DNA from: Filosporella fistucella
Taxonomy: Eukaryota > Ascomycota > Leotiomycetes > Helotiales
DNA: 64,000 bases
Assembly: GCA_030077755.1 (NCBI GenBank)
Contig: JAQJZZ010000014.1
Location: 2,046,001 to 2,110,000, forward strand
Direction: 5' to 3'
The position numbers and the translations under genes were made by a program. Shown here piece after piece: positions 45,420-57,392 of this stretch. Under the pieces are notes generated by a model. The model searched no databases, had not been told where the DNA came from, and saw only the letters and a program-made list of their open reading frames with translations. How positions within the stretch are numbered: position 1 is the stretch's first letter; each line of letters opens with the position of its first letter.

Positions 45420-48400
45420 TCAATTGAGTCGAAACAAGTCGGTGATAAGATGGTCAGCACGTCTTGATGGGGGATTGAAACGTCGCCAATGTGATATCGA
45501 ACGTGTCAAAAGGTTCTTCTGAACGCGGGTATCAGTATGGTGATTGTTGGGATGCCTCTAATCAGCGACGTCGATGAAGCAGTAGTGGCTTTGGAAGGGT
45601 TGATGAAAAGGGACGATGAAGCGAGTGTCGTACTGTAGTGGTATCGTAAGGTTAAGGTGGTGGTTCACAGGTTCTTCTCTTCGCGGTATGTGTTTGTGTG
45701 TTTGGAAGGAGCCTGCTCCGATCAGAAATGCAGTATGATGGAACGGTTGTTGTTCGAGGAGTTTCGAGGCCAGCAAGAACTCGACTCGGAAGGAGAAAAA
45801 CCGGCTCGACGGTGGTAATTATTAAGAAAAAGGAAGCACCCGAATTCTGGAGTGGGAGGATCTGAATTGGAGACCGACCGAACAGGCTGAGAGGAAAGGC
45901 CGTGAATGGTATTGATCGGGGATATTGAGAAGTAATTCGGGGGGTAGAGCTTCTGGGTCTAGGAAGGTGAAGCTTTCGAGGTACGGACCTGCGACAAGAA
46001 AGAGAGCGTAAATTTCAAGTGTGAGAAGCGTTTTGGAAAGCGGAACAGGGAGATTATGAGGGAAGGAAGAAAGTCGAAGAGGCGGGCGGGTGGGTGGTCG
46101 CTTTGTGCAAGGCCGGACAGCGGTAGGGGGAGTAGGAGCAGGAGAGAGCGAGGGGTGTGGGTGTGGGAGGTAAGTGGATGATGGATGGTCGATGGTCGAT
46201 TTGACGGATGGATGGTCGTGTACGGGAGTTAGGTAAGGTCTGGTCTGGTGGATTGTGCACTGGCTGGGTTGAATTATTGAGAGTGGGTAACGTGGTGGTT
46301 GATGTGGATTTGTGTGTGGCAGTGGTGGTTTTTTGCTGGTGCTTTGGTGCAGCTGCTTGGTGGTGGTGGTGATTGATGGCGGACAGACAGACAGGCGAGT
46401 CGACCGACAGCACAACAGGGAGTCAGGCAAGGAAGAGCGAGAAGAGCGCCGTCAATTCCCCAAATCCACTCCAATCCAGTCCAGGCCAAATCAGTGCAAC
46501 AGGGAAGAGGAACGAAAAGTCAAGGGCCTAAAGACCGTCTGGCAAGGTATTCCGTAAGGTAAAATAACCAGGTCCAGGTTCAGGTCCAGGATGCAGCAGA
46601 TTGAACAAGTTGCCTGCCTCCTGCCCTGGGCTGGGGTGGTCCGAGGAAAGTCAGGGCTCAAGGAGTCGGCTGAAGCTAGGCGCCTTTAGGGGTAATCGCC
46701 GTACGTCGCAGGAGCAGGACGAAAGACTGCTGATGGAGATGGAGATACCACGGACCCCAGGGAATTTCGCCTGTCTGGGCCCTGGTGCTTGCTGACCTGG
46801 TGGAAGATGTTGATGTTGATGTCGGTGATGGGCGGATGTTAGCCGGGAATGATAATAGATTTCGAGGTTAGGAGAAACCGGTAAAGGGTTGGGTTGCAAC
46901 GCGTAGAGCAGTTCGTTGATGCGGATGAGTTATGAACGCGGGATGTTCTCCTTACTCCGTACCTGGGGTTAGGTAGGGGAGAGAAGAAGGAGAAGGAGAA
47001 GGAGAAGGAGAAGGAGGCGAACGATGCAGGCTGGCTGGCTGGCAATTTTGATATGATGTGGAGATGGAGCACGAGGATGGTTGGAAAAGAGTCCAGTCCG
47101 TAGGGAACGGGAGCTGCAGATGTGACGGCAGACGGTCGACGTGGTTGAAAGGGAGTAATGATAGGGAGAAGACAGGGTAGGTAGATGGTATTATTTCGAA
47201 AGAGCAAGGCAAAGCACAAGTCAGGAGGAACAATTGTGCTGTGCGTTGCTCTGCGTTGCGTTGCCTTTGCGTCTGGAAGAACACTTCCAATTCCCTTTTG
47301 GATGGCAGATTAATCCTTGTACGAGGGTAGTAGTGAAGTTTGCACAGTACGTTCAAGACTTCTTCGAAAAAGTAGGTCGAATAAATGACTAACTGACTCA
47401 ATCACAAAAATCCAAAAACCTCAAACAAAACACCTGTACAATACTAGACTCTAGATACATATGTTTCAATTCTGCTTCTACTTCTGCTTCTTTGTGCTCT
47501 TCTACCTTACACATCCATCCACTAACCACCCAGTGATATCCATCATCAAGGTATCAAGTGGAGTCTATAATCCACAGCAGGTCTCCACCGTGAGATGGTA
47601 CCTACACTAGGTAGTAAGACAAGCCTAGGAAGCGGTGCTAAAATGCGCGCGGGACTTTGACCTGATTTCCCTACCAGGATAGACCTCCTCTAGAACCAGC
47701 CCGAGAAATCGACCGGCAAAGGGAAAGAGAAAAAAAAAAGAGGTAAGAATAAGAAAATGGTTAGTGTGTAGATTTGTTCTGATAGAATACATACTGGACA
47801 ACGGTCAACAAACCGTTGCGATCCGATGGTTCATGGAGGATTCAAAGTGCAATGGCTAAGGCTATGCTCAATCTCCTCATCCAATACCTTTCTCTATACT
47901 CCGCAAGTAGTATCCTCTATCCTCCCTCAAAAAACCAAATGCTATTCTAAGCCCCTTCTCCATCAATCCATATCCATTCCCTTCCTCGCGCTCTCTCTCT
48001 CTGTCTCTCCCTAGCTCAAAAAACTCACACACCCTGCTCTCACCTGTCACCTCCCAGAATACCACTAGCGTGCTGTTTGAGATATTTTAATCCCTCCCTT
48101 CACGCACCCACATCCAGTTGAGCGCGTGTTTCGGCTGCGTTGGAGCTGTTGATTGGAGCGTGTATGCCCGCCGCAGAAGAGGTTGAAACATGGCCAGCCA
48201 TTCTTTTTTTTGGATCTCGTCTTCGGCTGGACGTTGAGGTAAGGATTAGGCTTAGCATCTGACTTCAGGATCGATGTGTGGTCATGTTTTTAATTGTTTT
48301 TGCGTGAACGTTATTGGCGGAGTCTAGATTTTAGGTATGCATTTGTGGAGGAATAGATTGAGGCATTGATTTAAAGATGATGGTTCGGGAAATATATAGA

Positions 48401-51400
48401 TGAAGATGGACAGAATAGATGAATTTCCTGGAGTAAGTTGTATGATGTGCGATGGGATGTCTGAGATCTATATTATTGATCTCCCTATTCAAACCTGAAT
48501 CACGATCTACGATTGAAGAAACTCAGGAATGATGGGTTATGAATACATAATAATTGTACAGATTAATTGGTAGACATTCGCGGATAATTAAATCTTGTGT
48601 TCTCGTAGGAAGGGAGTGACAGGCCAGGAAAATCTTATGCAAGACAACACCACAACTGCAGGTCCGAAAAAATGAGAGCCACGTTAACTGCCCGTCTCAG
48701 GGGAAGTGATGGTAGAGACTCAGTTCTTGAGATGTGATGGGGTCGAACACATTGAGAAACAGCTTGAAAGACGTTTTGAATTGTTTTTGGAGATGAGGGT
48801 TCGTGGTGATGGTTCGTGGAGATGCAGAGGATGGGACAGTATAGGCATGCTGGTCACAAAGAAGAAATATTACTAGTGATTTTGCTGTGTGGCTCTGATA
48901 TTGGAGTAAAGTAGCCTATCGATTCATGATTGTTCATTCGCATCAATTTCTCGCTCTAATTCACGGCATCTTCCCGTTCTTCAGTACACACAGTCTTCTC
49001 CGCAGCCATGTTTCTCATTCATAACCCATCGTCCATAAACTATGCCAACTCAGCCAACACAATCTCGGCTGTCCTGCCTCTCACAGACACAAATAAATCC
49101 ACCTGTACACAAAGTTATCATTTCAATAGAAAAATCTCGGGCCGCCCCAATTCTAACATTCAAATTGATAATTTAATAGCCTCGTAAAAACACCACTTCC
49201 GTGCACCTTCAAAGTCCGACCTCAAGCCCATCCTGTACAATTGACTCGTGCGTCCTGCATCCTCACCAAGAGTGGCGTGCTCTCATGGAAAGAGGCAAAC
49301 GTGCACCAGGTCACGGACTCTGACCACCTCTTTCGGGCTCGGAGACAGCTGGAAGAGGGTGGAGGAAGGGAGTAGGGAGGCGATGATCATTGAATGACTG
49401 ATAGATGACAGAAAAAGAGGCCAAAACTAAACAGATATCCCGTCCAAGCTTACATGACCACTTACAATCATGTATTGGGCATATATTTCACAAGTATTAT
49501 GCTTCTAGCAGATTATTTTGGTGTATATTCGCCTCTTGATAAGATTTTCCGGTGCGTGACGACTGGTCCGGATAAGATTTCGAGGCCTGGTTTTCAGGAA
49601 GGCCTCAGCTGTTATGCCCAGCTTGGTATGTTGATGTTATGATCCACGTTGTTCTTATGTGGCTAGGAAATAGCCAGTAAGGGAGCACGTCAAGAGTGTT
49701 GCAAGCAACGGACTCCTCGTCGCTCATCAATCGATCAATGCTTCTCGAACGGTCGAACCCCAATGGCGGGGCGATCTGACCGTTATGCGCTGGGATGATG
49801 GTTGATATGGACAAGAATTAGGTCGAGGGTGACGACTGATTTTCTCTCCGCGGGAAGATATGCTTGTGGTAAAGTGTAGGATTTTAGGAGACCGAGGATG
49901 AAGGTTCTTGGATTCTGGATTTTTGGGTGAGGTACTGTTCCTGGTTGGCTGGCAGCTCCCAAAATAGGATGGCTCCCGCGATGCGCGCTGTAGGTTTAGA
50001 TACAGCTGAGTCGTAGACATTAAGGTGGATGATTAACTTTAGCTTTACCATTAGCTAAGTTATGCCTCTTGAGAATCTGTGCAGTGCATATTCTTGTTCT
50101 TGTTAGAGTTAGCACTATCACATCACATCACATCACCACTTTTTCCCAGAGCCTTTTCCCTGGCCCGTAGTCATGGTGTCGAAGTCCCGAATGGGTGGGG
50201 AGGGGATTTCCGTCCAGCTGAAACGAGTTTTGGACATCTCGGCTTGCTTCAGATTTCAACTATGCATCAGGCTTTCTCAACCACTCACAATCCTCTCCCA
50301 CCTCCACGCCATGCGCGTCTTTCATCCTCAGATCTTCAGCATGGCAGGCAAAAGAGAACGCGGTAAGTAAACATGTTCATCACAATCCTCAAGTTCATGC
50401 CGTCCGCTCTCACCTCTCAGGGTCCTGTCCTGAACCTGGCTTGCCGGCATGATCTATGCGTTCTCTTTTCCATTACTCGCGATTGGGTGGGTATATTCTT
50501 GAATCCTGGACGAAGAGTCCGGACTTTGGGTTCAACTGCGGAGAAGGGAGACCGCAGGAAGTGAGGGACAGAAAGAGAAAGTGAAGCCGACATACTTTTT
50601 TGGAAGCCCGTTGCCTTCTTCCATTGCGATTCAGATGATTACAAAACGTCGATTTTTCAAGACAGAGTCTCTCATATTCCCTGGATTTTCACAATTCAGA
50701 CACCGGTCTTGCTTGTTGTCAAGATTTCTTTGTCTATTTTCCAGTCACAACTCCTTCTTTCATGCATATCTTAGTCATGTCTGACTTAAACATATTCTCG
50801 AATCATGAGAGAAGTGTTTACACCGAATTCCTATTCGGCCGAGCTACATGTTCCCAAGCATTGTCTCTCATGGGTACCCCATTCCTGGCGTCGCCTTGCG
50901 GACGATGTTTTCCACTTCCAGCGCACCAAGCGATTCAGCATAACGGCCGTGGCGATCTGGAGCAGGCCACGAAAATCCTTGAACAAAGAAAATACGAAGG
51001 TACTTCCAGCAAGATACTTTGCCGGGCATACAGACCACAGTACCTGACCTGATGATGATGGCTTCTGGGACCGATACAGTTCAATGACCTCACCATACTG
51101 AAACTTTGCTCGCGGAATAGGAAAACAGGCTGATGAAGCATCATGAATTCAACAATATCTTGCATTTTCACCTCCCTCATCCAGGTCTATCCTGTCCGCC
51201 CAGACCAGGAAACGTGATCGCTTGCAAGGCATGGCTGGTCGTACCTGTTTGATCTTCACTTCTGAAACCCGCACCCAGCGTGCGAAAGAAAGAACCCGAT
51301 AGACCAGGTTGAGAGTCTAGGTCAAGGTTCACCAGGAACACACTGCACAGCTTGATCGTCCCGCGCCCGCCTCGAGTTTACCCAGCCAAGCAGCAGCATC

Positions 51401-53641
51401 AGAAGGCGGACAGAGCAAGCATCAGTCAGCGCAAATGTGATGGCGGTGTGCAAGCCACAGCAAGCACATCTCGAATTTCAAATCTGCATCTGCTATCGTG
51501 CATGATATTCTACGGAGTACCTCGCATTCGGACATAAACCAGGAGTAGTACACTTGACTTTAGCATATCAAGTCATCACGGTACATGAATAAGTGCAAGT
51601 ACCTGTCACAACTACAGATGCGGCTAAAGAGAGTATCATGTACTCCGAACCGCCCTCACTGCGGTGCCTTCTCCGGGGTATCTTTTCTCTCCAATCCGTC
51701 AGGTATCTAGCATAGGGCGATAGAGTGACAGTGACATACACGGCTCAAGAATCAAGCCTCGCAGTCTATTCCCGTCTTCAGTACGCACAACACTAATGCG
51801 TAAAATACATTCCTTACCATGTATCTGAGTGCTCCTTTACCGGTAGGTAGGGTAGCTCAACCTCATCTCCATCCGAGCGTGTCGCTCTCTTCTTCTCTTA
51901 GTCTTAGCTAATCTCGTACTCCCCTCCCCACTATGTTAACATTCACACCACTCAAGTAGTCAAGAAATGCAAGATAAACTTCTGTCTCGTCAACAGCAGC
52001 AGGCAAGTTACATGCAGTGCCATCCAGCCCGGTCTGCTGTACTTGGTACTCATAGGCTCTCAGGTCAGCTCGCTTACAGTACATGCACGCACCCAAGCAC
52101 CAGCCAGTGTCTGAAACGCACGACAGGAGGGCAGAAGCAGCGCTGATTGGTGGTTTCAGAGTCGCGGATCAAGCTGCATGTCTACCGCTCAGATCTCACG
52201 CAAGCGCAGTGCAGAGGTCCATCACCACCACCCTGTACCTGACCTTCCTTCTCACCAACCACCGATGACCGACTGACCGACCGAGAGGCCGATTTGCTTC
52301 TATTTCCGACTCTGCCTGCTGTGAATCTCAGTCGTGAATGCAAGGTATATTCATGCTAGGCCACCTTAAGCAGAACGACCGTGTTTATTCTCGATTCGTA
52401 TTCTCTCATCGCTGCCACTCACGAGAGTTGTATCCTTTACCTAACTAGAAAGGGAATTGAAGAAAGGTCCGAGAAGCATGACCTTTCTTTCCACCAAGTC
52501 ATGCGGTAGCGTAATGATCCTTCCTAACCTTACCGCTGACTCTAAATCCATCTCTCATGTCTAGGCTGGATCTTTCTTTCTCAGCCTCTGCTTTTGTTTC
52601 TATGTTTTGTCTCTATACGCTCCTGGCGGTAAAGTAATTTCATGTCTTGAATTTTGTTTTCACTGAGGTTTTCAGCTATTCAAGCAAAATTCTAAAAATA
52701 ATATTTTCTCTATTTTCCATGTTTTCCCGCTCACTCTTTCACGATCCAGAAAATTTAAACTAAACTATCCTATCCTACCTTACCCCACTACCAAGCATAA
52801 TCTTCCTTACCATCCTTCCATCCATCAAAGCGGGGCCCATAACCTCAACCTCACCTCACCATCGCCAAATCCACTAACTACTGCACACCAGTACCGACAT
52901 CCTCTAGCCCAACTCCCAAACACCTAAAACATCCTTCCTTTCCACAGTGCTGTCTACTGGCATCCCAGAAAGTACCGTTCTCCGTTAGCTATACCAGAGT
53001 ACAAGTACCAGTGCGCGGGGAGCTAAAAAGGTGAGACATGACAGGTTCTTCTTCTTCTTTTGCTGGAAGCGATGGTCAATGGAAGGGAACTATACTAGGT
53101 AAGAGGAGACTTGAAGTTGGTGAGAGCATGGGAGGAAAAAGGAAGTAGATGGTCTGGAAATGGTGTGGTTGTTGGGAGGAGTAAGAGATGACAAATTATG
53201 GTGGAAATTTCTTGGAAGGAGGATGGGGAAAGAAGGTTGGTGAGAGGAGGGTGAAAGTGTAATCCCAAATCCTGTTTAGAGATGTAAGAATAGAGATCTG
53301 GAATACCGAATCTCTTTAACCCTTCTTTTACTATGATACTTATGAACAAACTGAGATATTTTTCAAAATTACCTTCTGAAGTTTCTCTCTAATAGCAGTT
53401 CCATTATATATCTTCTCTCAAAAATATTCAATAGTCAAATACTTACTTAATCCTCAGACAGCTTAAATGAGTTCAGGTTATTAGGTTTTAGCTTATAAGT
53501 TGTATTGGAGATTATATATTTCAATATTTGACAATTGGGCTCTAAGATGCTCTTCTTGATTCATTCTCTAGGATATTTATTGATATCTCCTTCATCCTCT
53601 TCCACATGTTTCCTCTCTCGACATTTGTTCAATCCGTCCAA
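45420..53641. other. Long gene-free stretch upstream of STE12
   Basis: I can support no coding gene in these 8.2 kb. Minus-strand frames at 45822-46430 are low-complexity translations of (GTG)/(GGT)-rich DNA. Frames at 47,826-48,065 and 50,079-51,180 overlap each other on both strands and lack motifs. The STE12-proximal part (to about 47.4 kb) probably holds its promoter and a long, possibly spliced 5' leader. There are simple repeats near 46,320-46,380 (GTG-rich), 46,565-46,590 (CCAGGT-type) and 46,981-47,016. Confidence 0.5.
46981..47016. repeat. (GGAGAA)n microsatellite
   Basis: About five copies of a GGAGAA hexamer in the STE12 upstream region. The tract is uninterrupted and likely variable in length. 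Confidence 0.85.
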
Positions 53642-54000
53642 CTTGAAGGTGCTTTCATAAAACTAAGTGATGTTCCCTATCTCAAATAGGGTCACTCTCT
53701 CTACCTTATAAGTACTTTCATATCATTTAACTGATATACCCTAGCTCATATACAGTTTCTCTCTACTTCATTAGTACTTTCATAGGGAAACGATTGATCT
53801 TGCTTCAAATATGTTGCTGCTCCACCTTCTCGATACTATCCACCTATACTCTACATATATATCCATATACCTCCCTCTACTTGATTCGTACTTTTAGATT
53901 CATAGATTGATGTTCCTTGCCTCAAACTCAGTCCCTCTCTACCTTCTTTATACTATCCACCTATATCCTCTATCTCTCTATAATTCTATGCGTCACCTCG
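53642..54000. repeat. Diverged ~60-bp minisatellite, about six units
   Basis: Successive blocks starting near 53642, 53704, 53766, 53824, 53880 and 53942 share a pattern: CTT...GTACTTTCATA, then TGAT-T-CC---CTCA-AT, then CTCTCTAC. Units are 55-62 bases long. Units 4 and 6 share TACTATCCACCTATA and are more alike than adjacent units, which points to a two-unit higher-order period in the right half. No coding frame runs through the array. Confidence 0.75.
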
Positions 54001-55427
54001 TGTCTTCTCTCCGGCTCAAGTTTATAGCTCAAGTACTTTTACAATGGGACTTTTCCTCTTTTTTGTCTCTTTCTTCTTTTAGAGATATTAGTCTTTTGAC
54101 TACGTAGAAGAGGAGACAGTTTTAATATACTTGAGAGAAAGAATGATAATTGTACCGATATCTCAAAATCAAAATTTGAGGCAAGGAACGCAGCAAAGGA
54201 AAAGCTAAAGGAAGAAAAACAATGCATACTTAATGTTTAAACGGCGAACAGGGATGATTATAAAATATTGTGAAAAATACTGAGTATCTTTATATTACGT
54301 GTGATATACATACTTACCTAGCAAATGCCAATTTCCTCTCCATTAAGCAACTATCGAGATGAGGTAACAAAATACTTGAGAACCAAGAAGCGAAGTAAGA
54401 ACAAATACGACAGTATGTGAAATTCGTGGAATTTTTCAAAATCCCAAGTCCTTATTTCCATCACTCTGATCGACTTTCATTTCCTCTCTATTGAAGATAT
54501 CAAAAGGCAGAAAGTCAAGTTTTAAAGCGGACTAGAGTAAGCAAACCTAATTTTAACATTTGTAATCATTGCAGTAAAAAGATAGCATAAGATTGAAAAG
54601 CTTGAGGAGCTCTTGAATATTCAGAGATTAAGTACCTATGTATATTGCGTATTTCACCGAAGAAACATACTTTACATTTATGATCACTACAAGAGCTCAA
54701 GCATATTCTTGGGTCCCAAGACTCGAAAGAGAAGTCAATCACACAGAATTCCTTAATTGATTGTTCTTGAACGGGTATATTTCCCTCTATTTCTCCATCA
54801 GACACTTTCTTGATCCAGAACCATTTGCATGCAAATTGTCCGAAAGTATATCTGGGGGAGACGCGCCCCGCGAACCAACCCCTCAATTTCGCGTTTCGCG
54901 TCCCTCGTGACGTAGATCCCCCGTTTCTCCAATTCAATCAAACTTTTGCAACGCCAATTGCATTCAATTGCTGAATTTTGCGTTATAATACTTGCTGCTA
55001 ACCTTCTTATCACCTCTCGTCGATCAGGAAAAGTGTTGAGCAGGAATCAATTACAATCTCGGGGCATCTGTTAAATTGAGTTGTTTCCGGGTCTAGCCTA
55101 CGAGATTATTGCCCCTTGGGAGATTTTTCCTGCGAGAAGAGGAGAGGATAGTGCAGTTTTCTTGCGCCAGATATATATCTGCGAATGCGATACTTTGCTT
55201 TGATACTCGACTTCGAAGTTGGATCTAGGAATGAGAGGTCTGCGAGGGATTTAATTGAACTGAAGGTTGGGAAGGATATGGATATATATTGCTGAGAGCA
55301 GCTGCGCGCAACGATTTTGGGATACTTTGGAGGTACAGGGCGAGGGTTGAAGGTATAAAGAAGCGACAGAGATACAAGATATACCTAGAGGCTACAATTG
55401 ATGTGAGGGCGTTGAGTTGAGTTGGGT
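54001..55427. other. Intergenic, chromodomain-gene upstream region
   Basis: Minus-strand frames at 54566-54937 and 54798-55013 overlap in different phases and show no motif. The last 300 bases should hold the promoter of the gene at 55428. Confidence 0.5.
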
Positions 55428-57392
55428 ATGGAGAGGCCACTATTTGGAGTTGTAATCGAATTCAATCCTGACGTCAATGGTTCTCAGCCCCGCCACGGTA
55501 AGAGACATTTGGATATTGTGGTGAAGGAGGAACCAGACAATGAGAAGGAGCAGCTATTCAAGACGAAGGACATATCACACGAGAAGAAGCGCTCAATTCC
55601 CCGCTCTAAGGATAGCAAATTCAAGGTATATCGGCCACGCCAAACATCAGTAGCAAAGCTAAAGCGCTCGTTAATTCGCTCCGATGATGGTAAATTTAGG
55701 GCAGGTAGGTCAGAGGAGACACCGTCAGCAGCAAAGAAGATTCTCAGACCTGAGGATGGACGATTTAGAACACATGTATCTTCCGACACAACAGAATTGA
55801 AGGAGGACTCTTCCCCATGCTCCCAGGTTGCCAGTTTCCAGCCTTCTAGGGCAACATCAGACGGTCGAATCACACCTACAGGCAAGATCTCCAGACCTAG
55901 AGGTCGTCCTCGAAAGAAGATAGCGCACAGCACAACGGATATCTCTAAGAAAAGGGTAGAAAGAACTCCCAGTGAGAAAGACTCAGACACAGAATCTCGG
56001 AGACAGTGGAATTCCATGCTCGAACAGAGCTTACAACATGATGCTTTCCTGGCATCAACACCACAATGTGCATCTGGAGGTATAGATGAGGATGATATAC
56101 CTAGCCCGGTTTTGGATGATACGCCTAGCTCGTTGTGTTCTTCGAGAAGAAAAGAGACTTCTCTATCACCCTTCAGAGCAATCGACGAGGTGGCTTCACC
56201 TTGTGAGGGACATGGACTGAGTACGAACCCAAGTAAGAGATTTTTGGAACCTAGACTTGCATTTGATAAGATGGAGGAGGAGGTGGAAATTAAAAGTATA
56301 GGTAGGAGTGGGGGAAAGGCTATTCCGCTGGATTGGGATAAGGATGTTCGGGATGATATTTGGGGTAGTATGAGTGAAGAGATGTGGGAAGAGGCTCTTA
56401 GCTCACCTCCAAGGATATTCGAAGAGGAAATGGGTGGGTTGGAGCTGGGCCTTGAGGATGTTTTGATGAATGGGAACATGATTGGCCTAGGCTTCATGGG
56501 ACAGCAAGATGGATTATTAAATCGCCAAACTCCTCCTCTACCCATCTCCACCGATCAGAAGCAAACCCAATCGCCAAATATCGACTCAGCTATATCCATG
56601 TCCTTCACAGACATCCCTCGAAGTAGCACCACCTCCCCAAGTATCTCCAACAACATTACCACAATCCCTCCATTACTGCCTGAAGAAGCAAAATCTACAC
56701 CGCCTACAACACTCTCGGCCGCATTCCCTGTCGAAGCTGGCTCTCCAAGCTCATCACAGTCCTACGTCCCTGAAAGTATCAAAGCCTCTCGTACTACCCC
56801 AACAGGCGTCGAGCTTTTAGTTCAATGGCAAGACTACCTTTTGGAAAGCGACTGGACATGGGAAACTCTCTCCTCTCTTCAAGCCGACGCGCCGGAACTA
56901 GTGAACGCCTGGCTTTCTCGCTCCCTCTCGCCAGTCATCAAAAAAGAGTCATCCTACCAAAGAAACTTTAGCTCTCCTGAATTAGGATTACCTGAACAGG
57001 AAGAGGAAGAGTTTGAAGAGGAGAAAATCGATATCCAAACAGTAGAAAAAATCCTCGCGAAAAGAGTATACAAGAAAGGTTTGCATTATCTAGTGAAATG
57101 GGAGGGGTTCGAGGAAGTAAAAGATATGACCTGGGAACCTTGTGATAGGTTGAAAATGGATGTGCCGGAAATGGTAGAGGATTGGGAGGAACGTGACAAA
57201 GCAAGGCGTCAGAGGAGGATTGTGGCGAGGTTTCGAGGTCCTGCTTTGAAGAGGCAGAAGTATGTGAAGGATAGGGTTACTAAGATTACTAACAAGTGGG
57301 CGGAGAATGCTGAAAAACGGAAGGATGCGCAGAGAGAATTGAAGGAGTTAGAGAATAGGCCGGTGGTTAAGGGTTTGGGTTTGAAGTTTTAG
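55428..57392 (+). CDS. Two-chromodomain protein with AT-hook
   Basis: A single-exon frame of 654 residues. I chose the ATG at 55428 because an in-frame TGA lies 15 bases upstream. Near residues 60, 85 and 108 a short motif recurs three times (RSKDSKFKVYRP, RSDDGKFRAGRS, RPEDGRFRTHVS). An AT-hook follows at about residue 156 (RPRGRPRKK). The centre is acidic and Ser-rich. A degenerate chromodomain lies near 455-495 (VELLVQWQDYLLESDWTWE). A full chromodomain follows at about 535-595 (VEKILAKRVYKKGLHYLVKW; DMTWEPCDRL), then a basic Arg/Lys C-terminus. Chromodomains read methylated lysines on histones and AT-hooks bind AT-rich minor groove, so a nuclear heterochromatin or repeat-DNA role is likely. 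It is much longer than HP1 and has no chromoshadow domain that I can see. The 355-codon minus-strand frame at 55484-56551 is an antisense shadow. Confidence 0.87.
   Translation: MERPLFGVVIEFNPDVNGSQPRHGKRHLDIVVKEEPDNEKEQLFKTKDISHEKKRSIPRSKDSKFKVYRPRQTSVAKLKRSLIRSDDGKFRAGRSEETPSAAKKILRPEDGRFRTHVSSDTTELKEDSSPCSQVASFQPSRATSDGRITPTGKISRPRGRPRKKIAHSTTDISKKRVERTPSEKDSDTESRRQWNSMLEQSLQHDAFLASTPQCASGGIDEDDIPSPVLDDTPSSLCSSRRKETSLSPFRAIDEVASPCEGHGLSTNPSKRFLEPRLAFDKMEEEVEIKSIGRSGGKAIPLDWDKDVRDDIWGSMSEEMWEEALSSPPRIFEEEMGGLELGLEDVLMNGNMIGLGFMGQQDGLLNRQTPPLPISTDQKQTQSPNIDSAISMSFTDIPRSSTTSPSISNNITTIPPLLPEEAKSTPPTTLSAAFPVEAGSPSSSQSYVPESIKASRTTPTGVELLVQWQDYLLESDWTWETLSSLQADAPELVNAWLSRSLSPVIKKESSYQRNFSSPELGLPEQEEEEFEEEKIDIQTVEKILAKRVYKKGLHYLVKWEGFEEVKDMTWEPCDRLKMDVPEMVEDWEERDKARRQRRIVARFRGPALKRQKYVKDRVTKITNKWAENAEKRKDAQRELKELENRPVVKGLGLKF

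Noticed and set aside
45822..46430. 202-codon minus-strand frame rich in Pro, His and Thr
   Set aside because: It is a translation of GTG/GGT-rich simple sequence, with overlapping frames of equal openness.
50341..50370. ATG plus GTAAGT donor that looks like a tiny first exon (MAGKRER)
   Set aside because: Splicing to the nearest acceptor leads to a stop within about ten codons, and no downstream gene follows.
55484..56551. 355-codon minus-strand open frame
   Set aside because: It is the antisense shadow of the chromodomain gene, which has clear domains on the plus strand.
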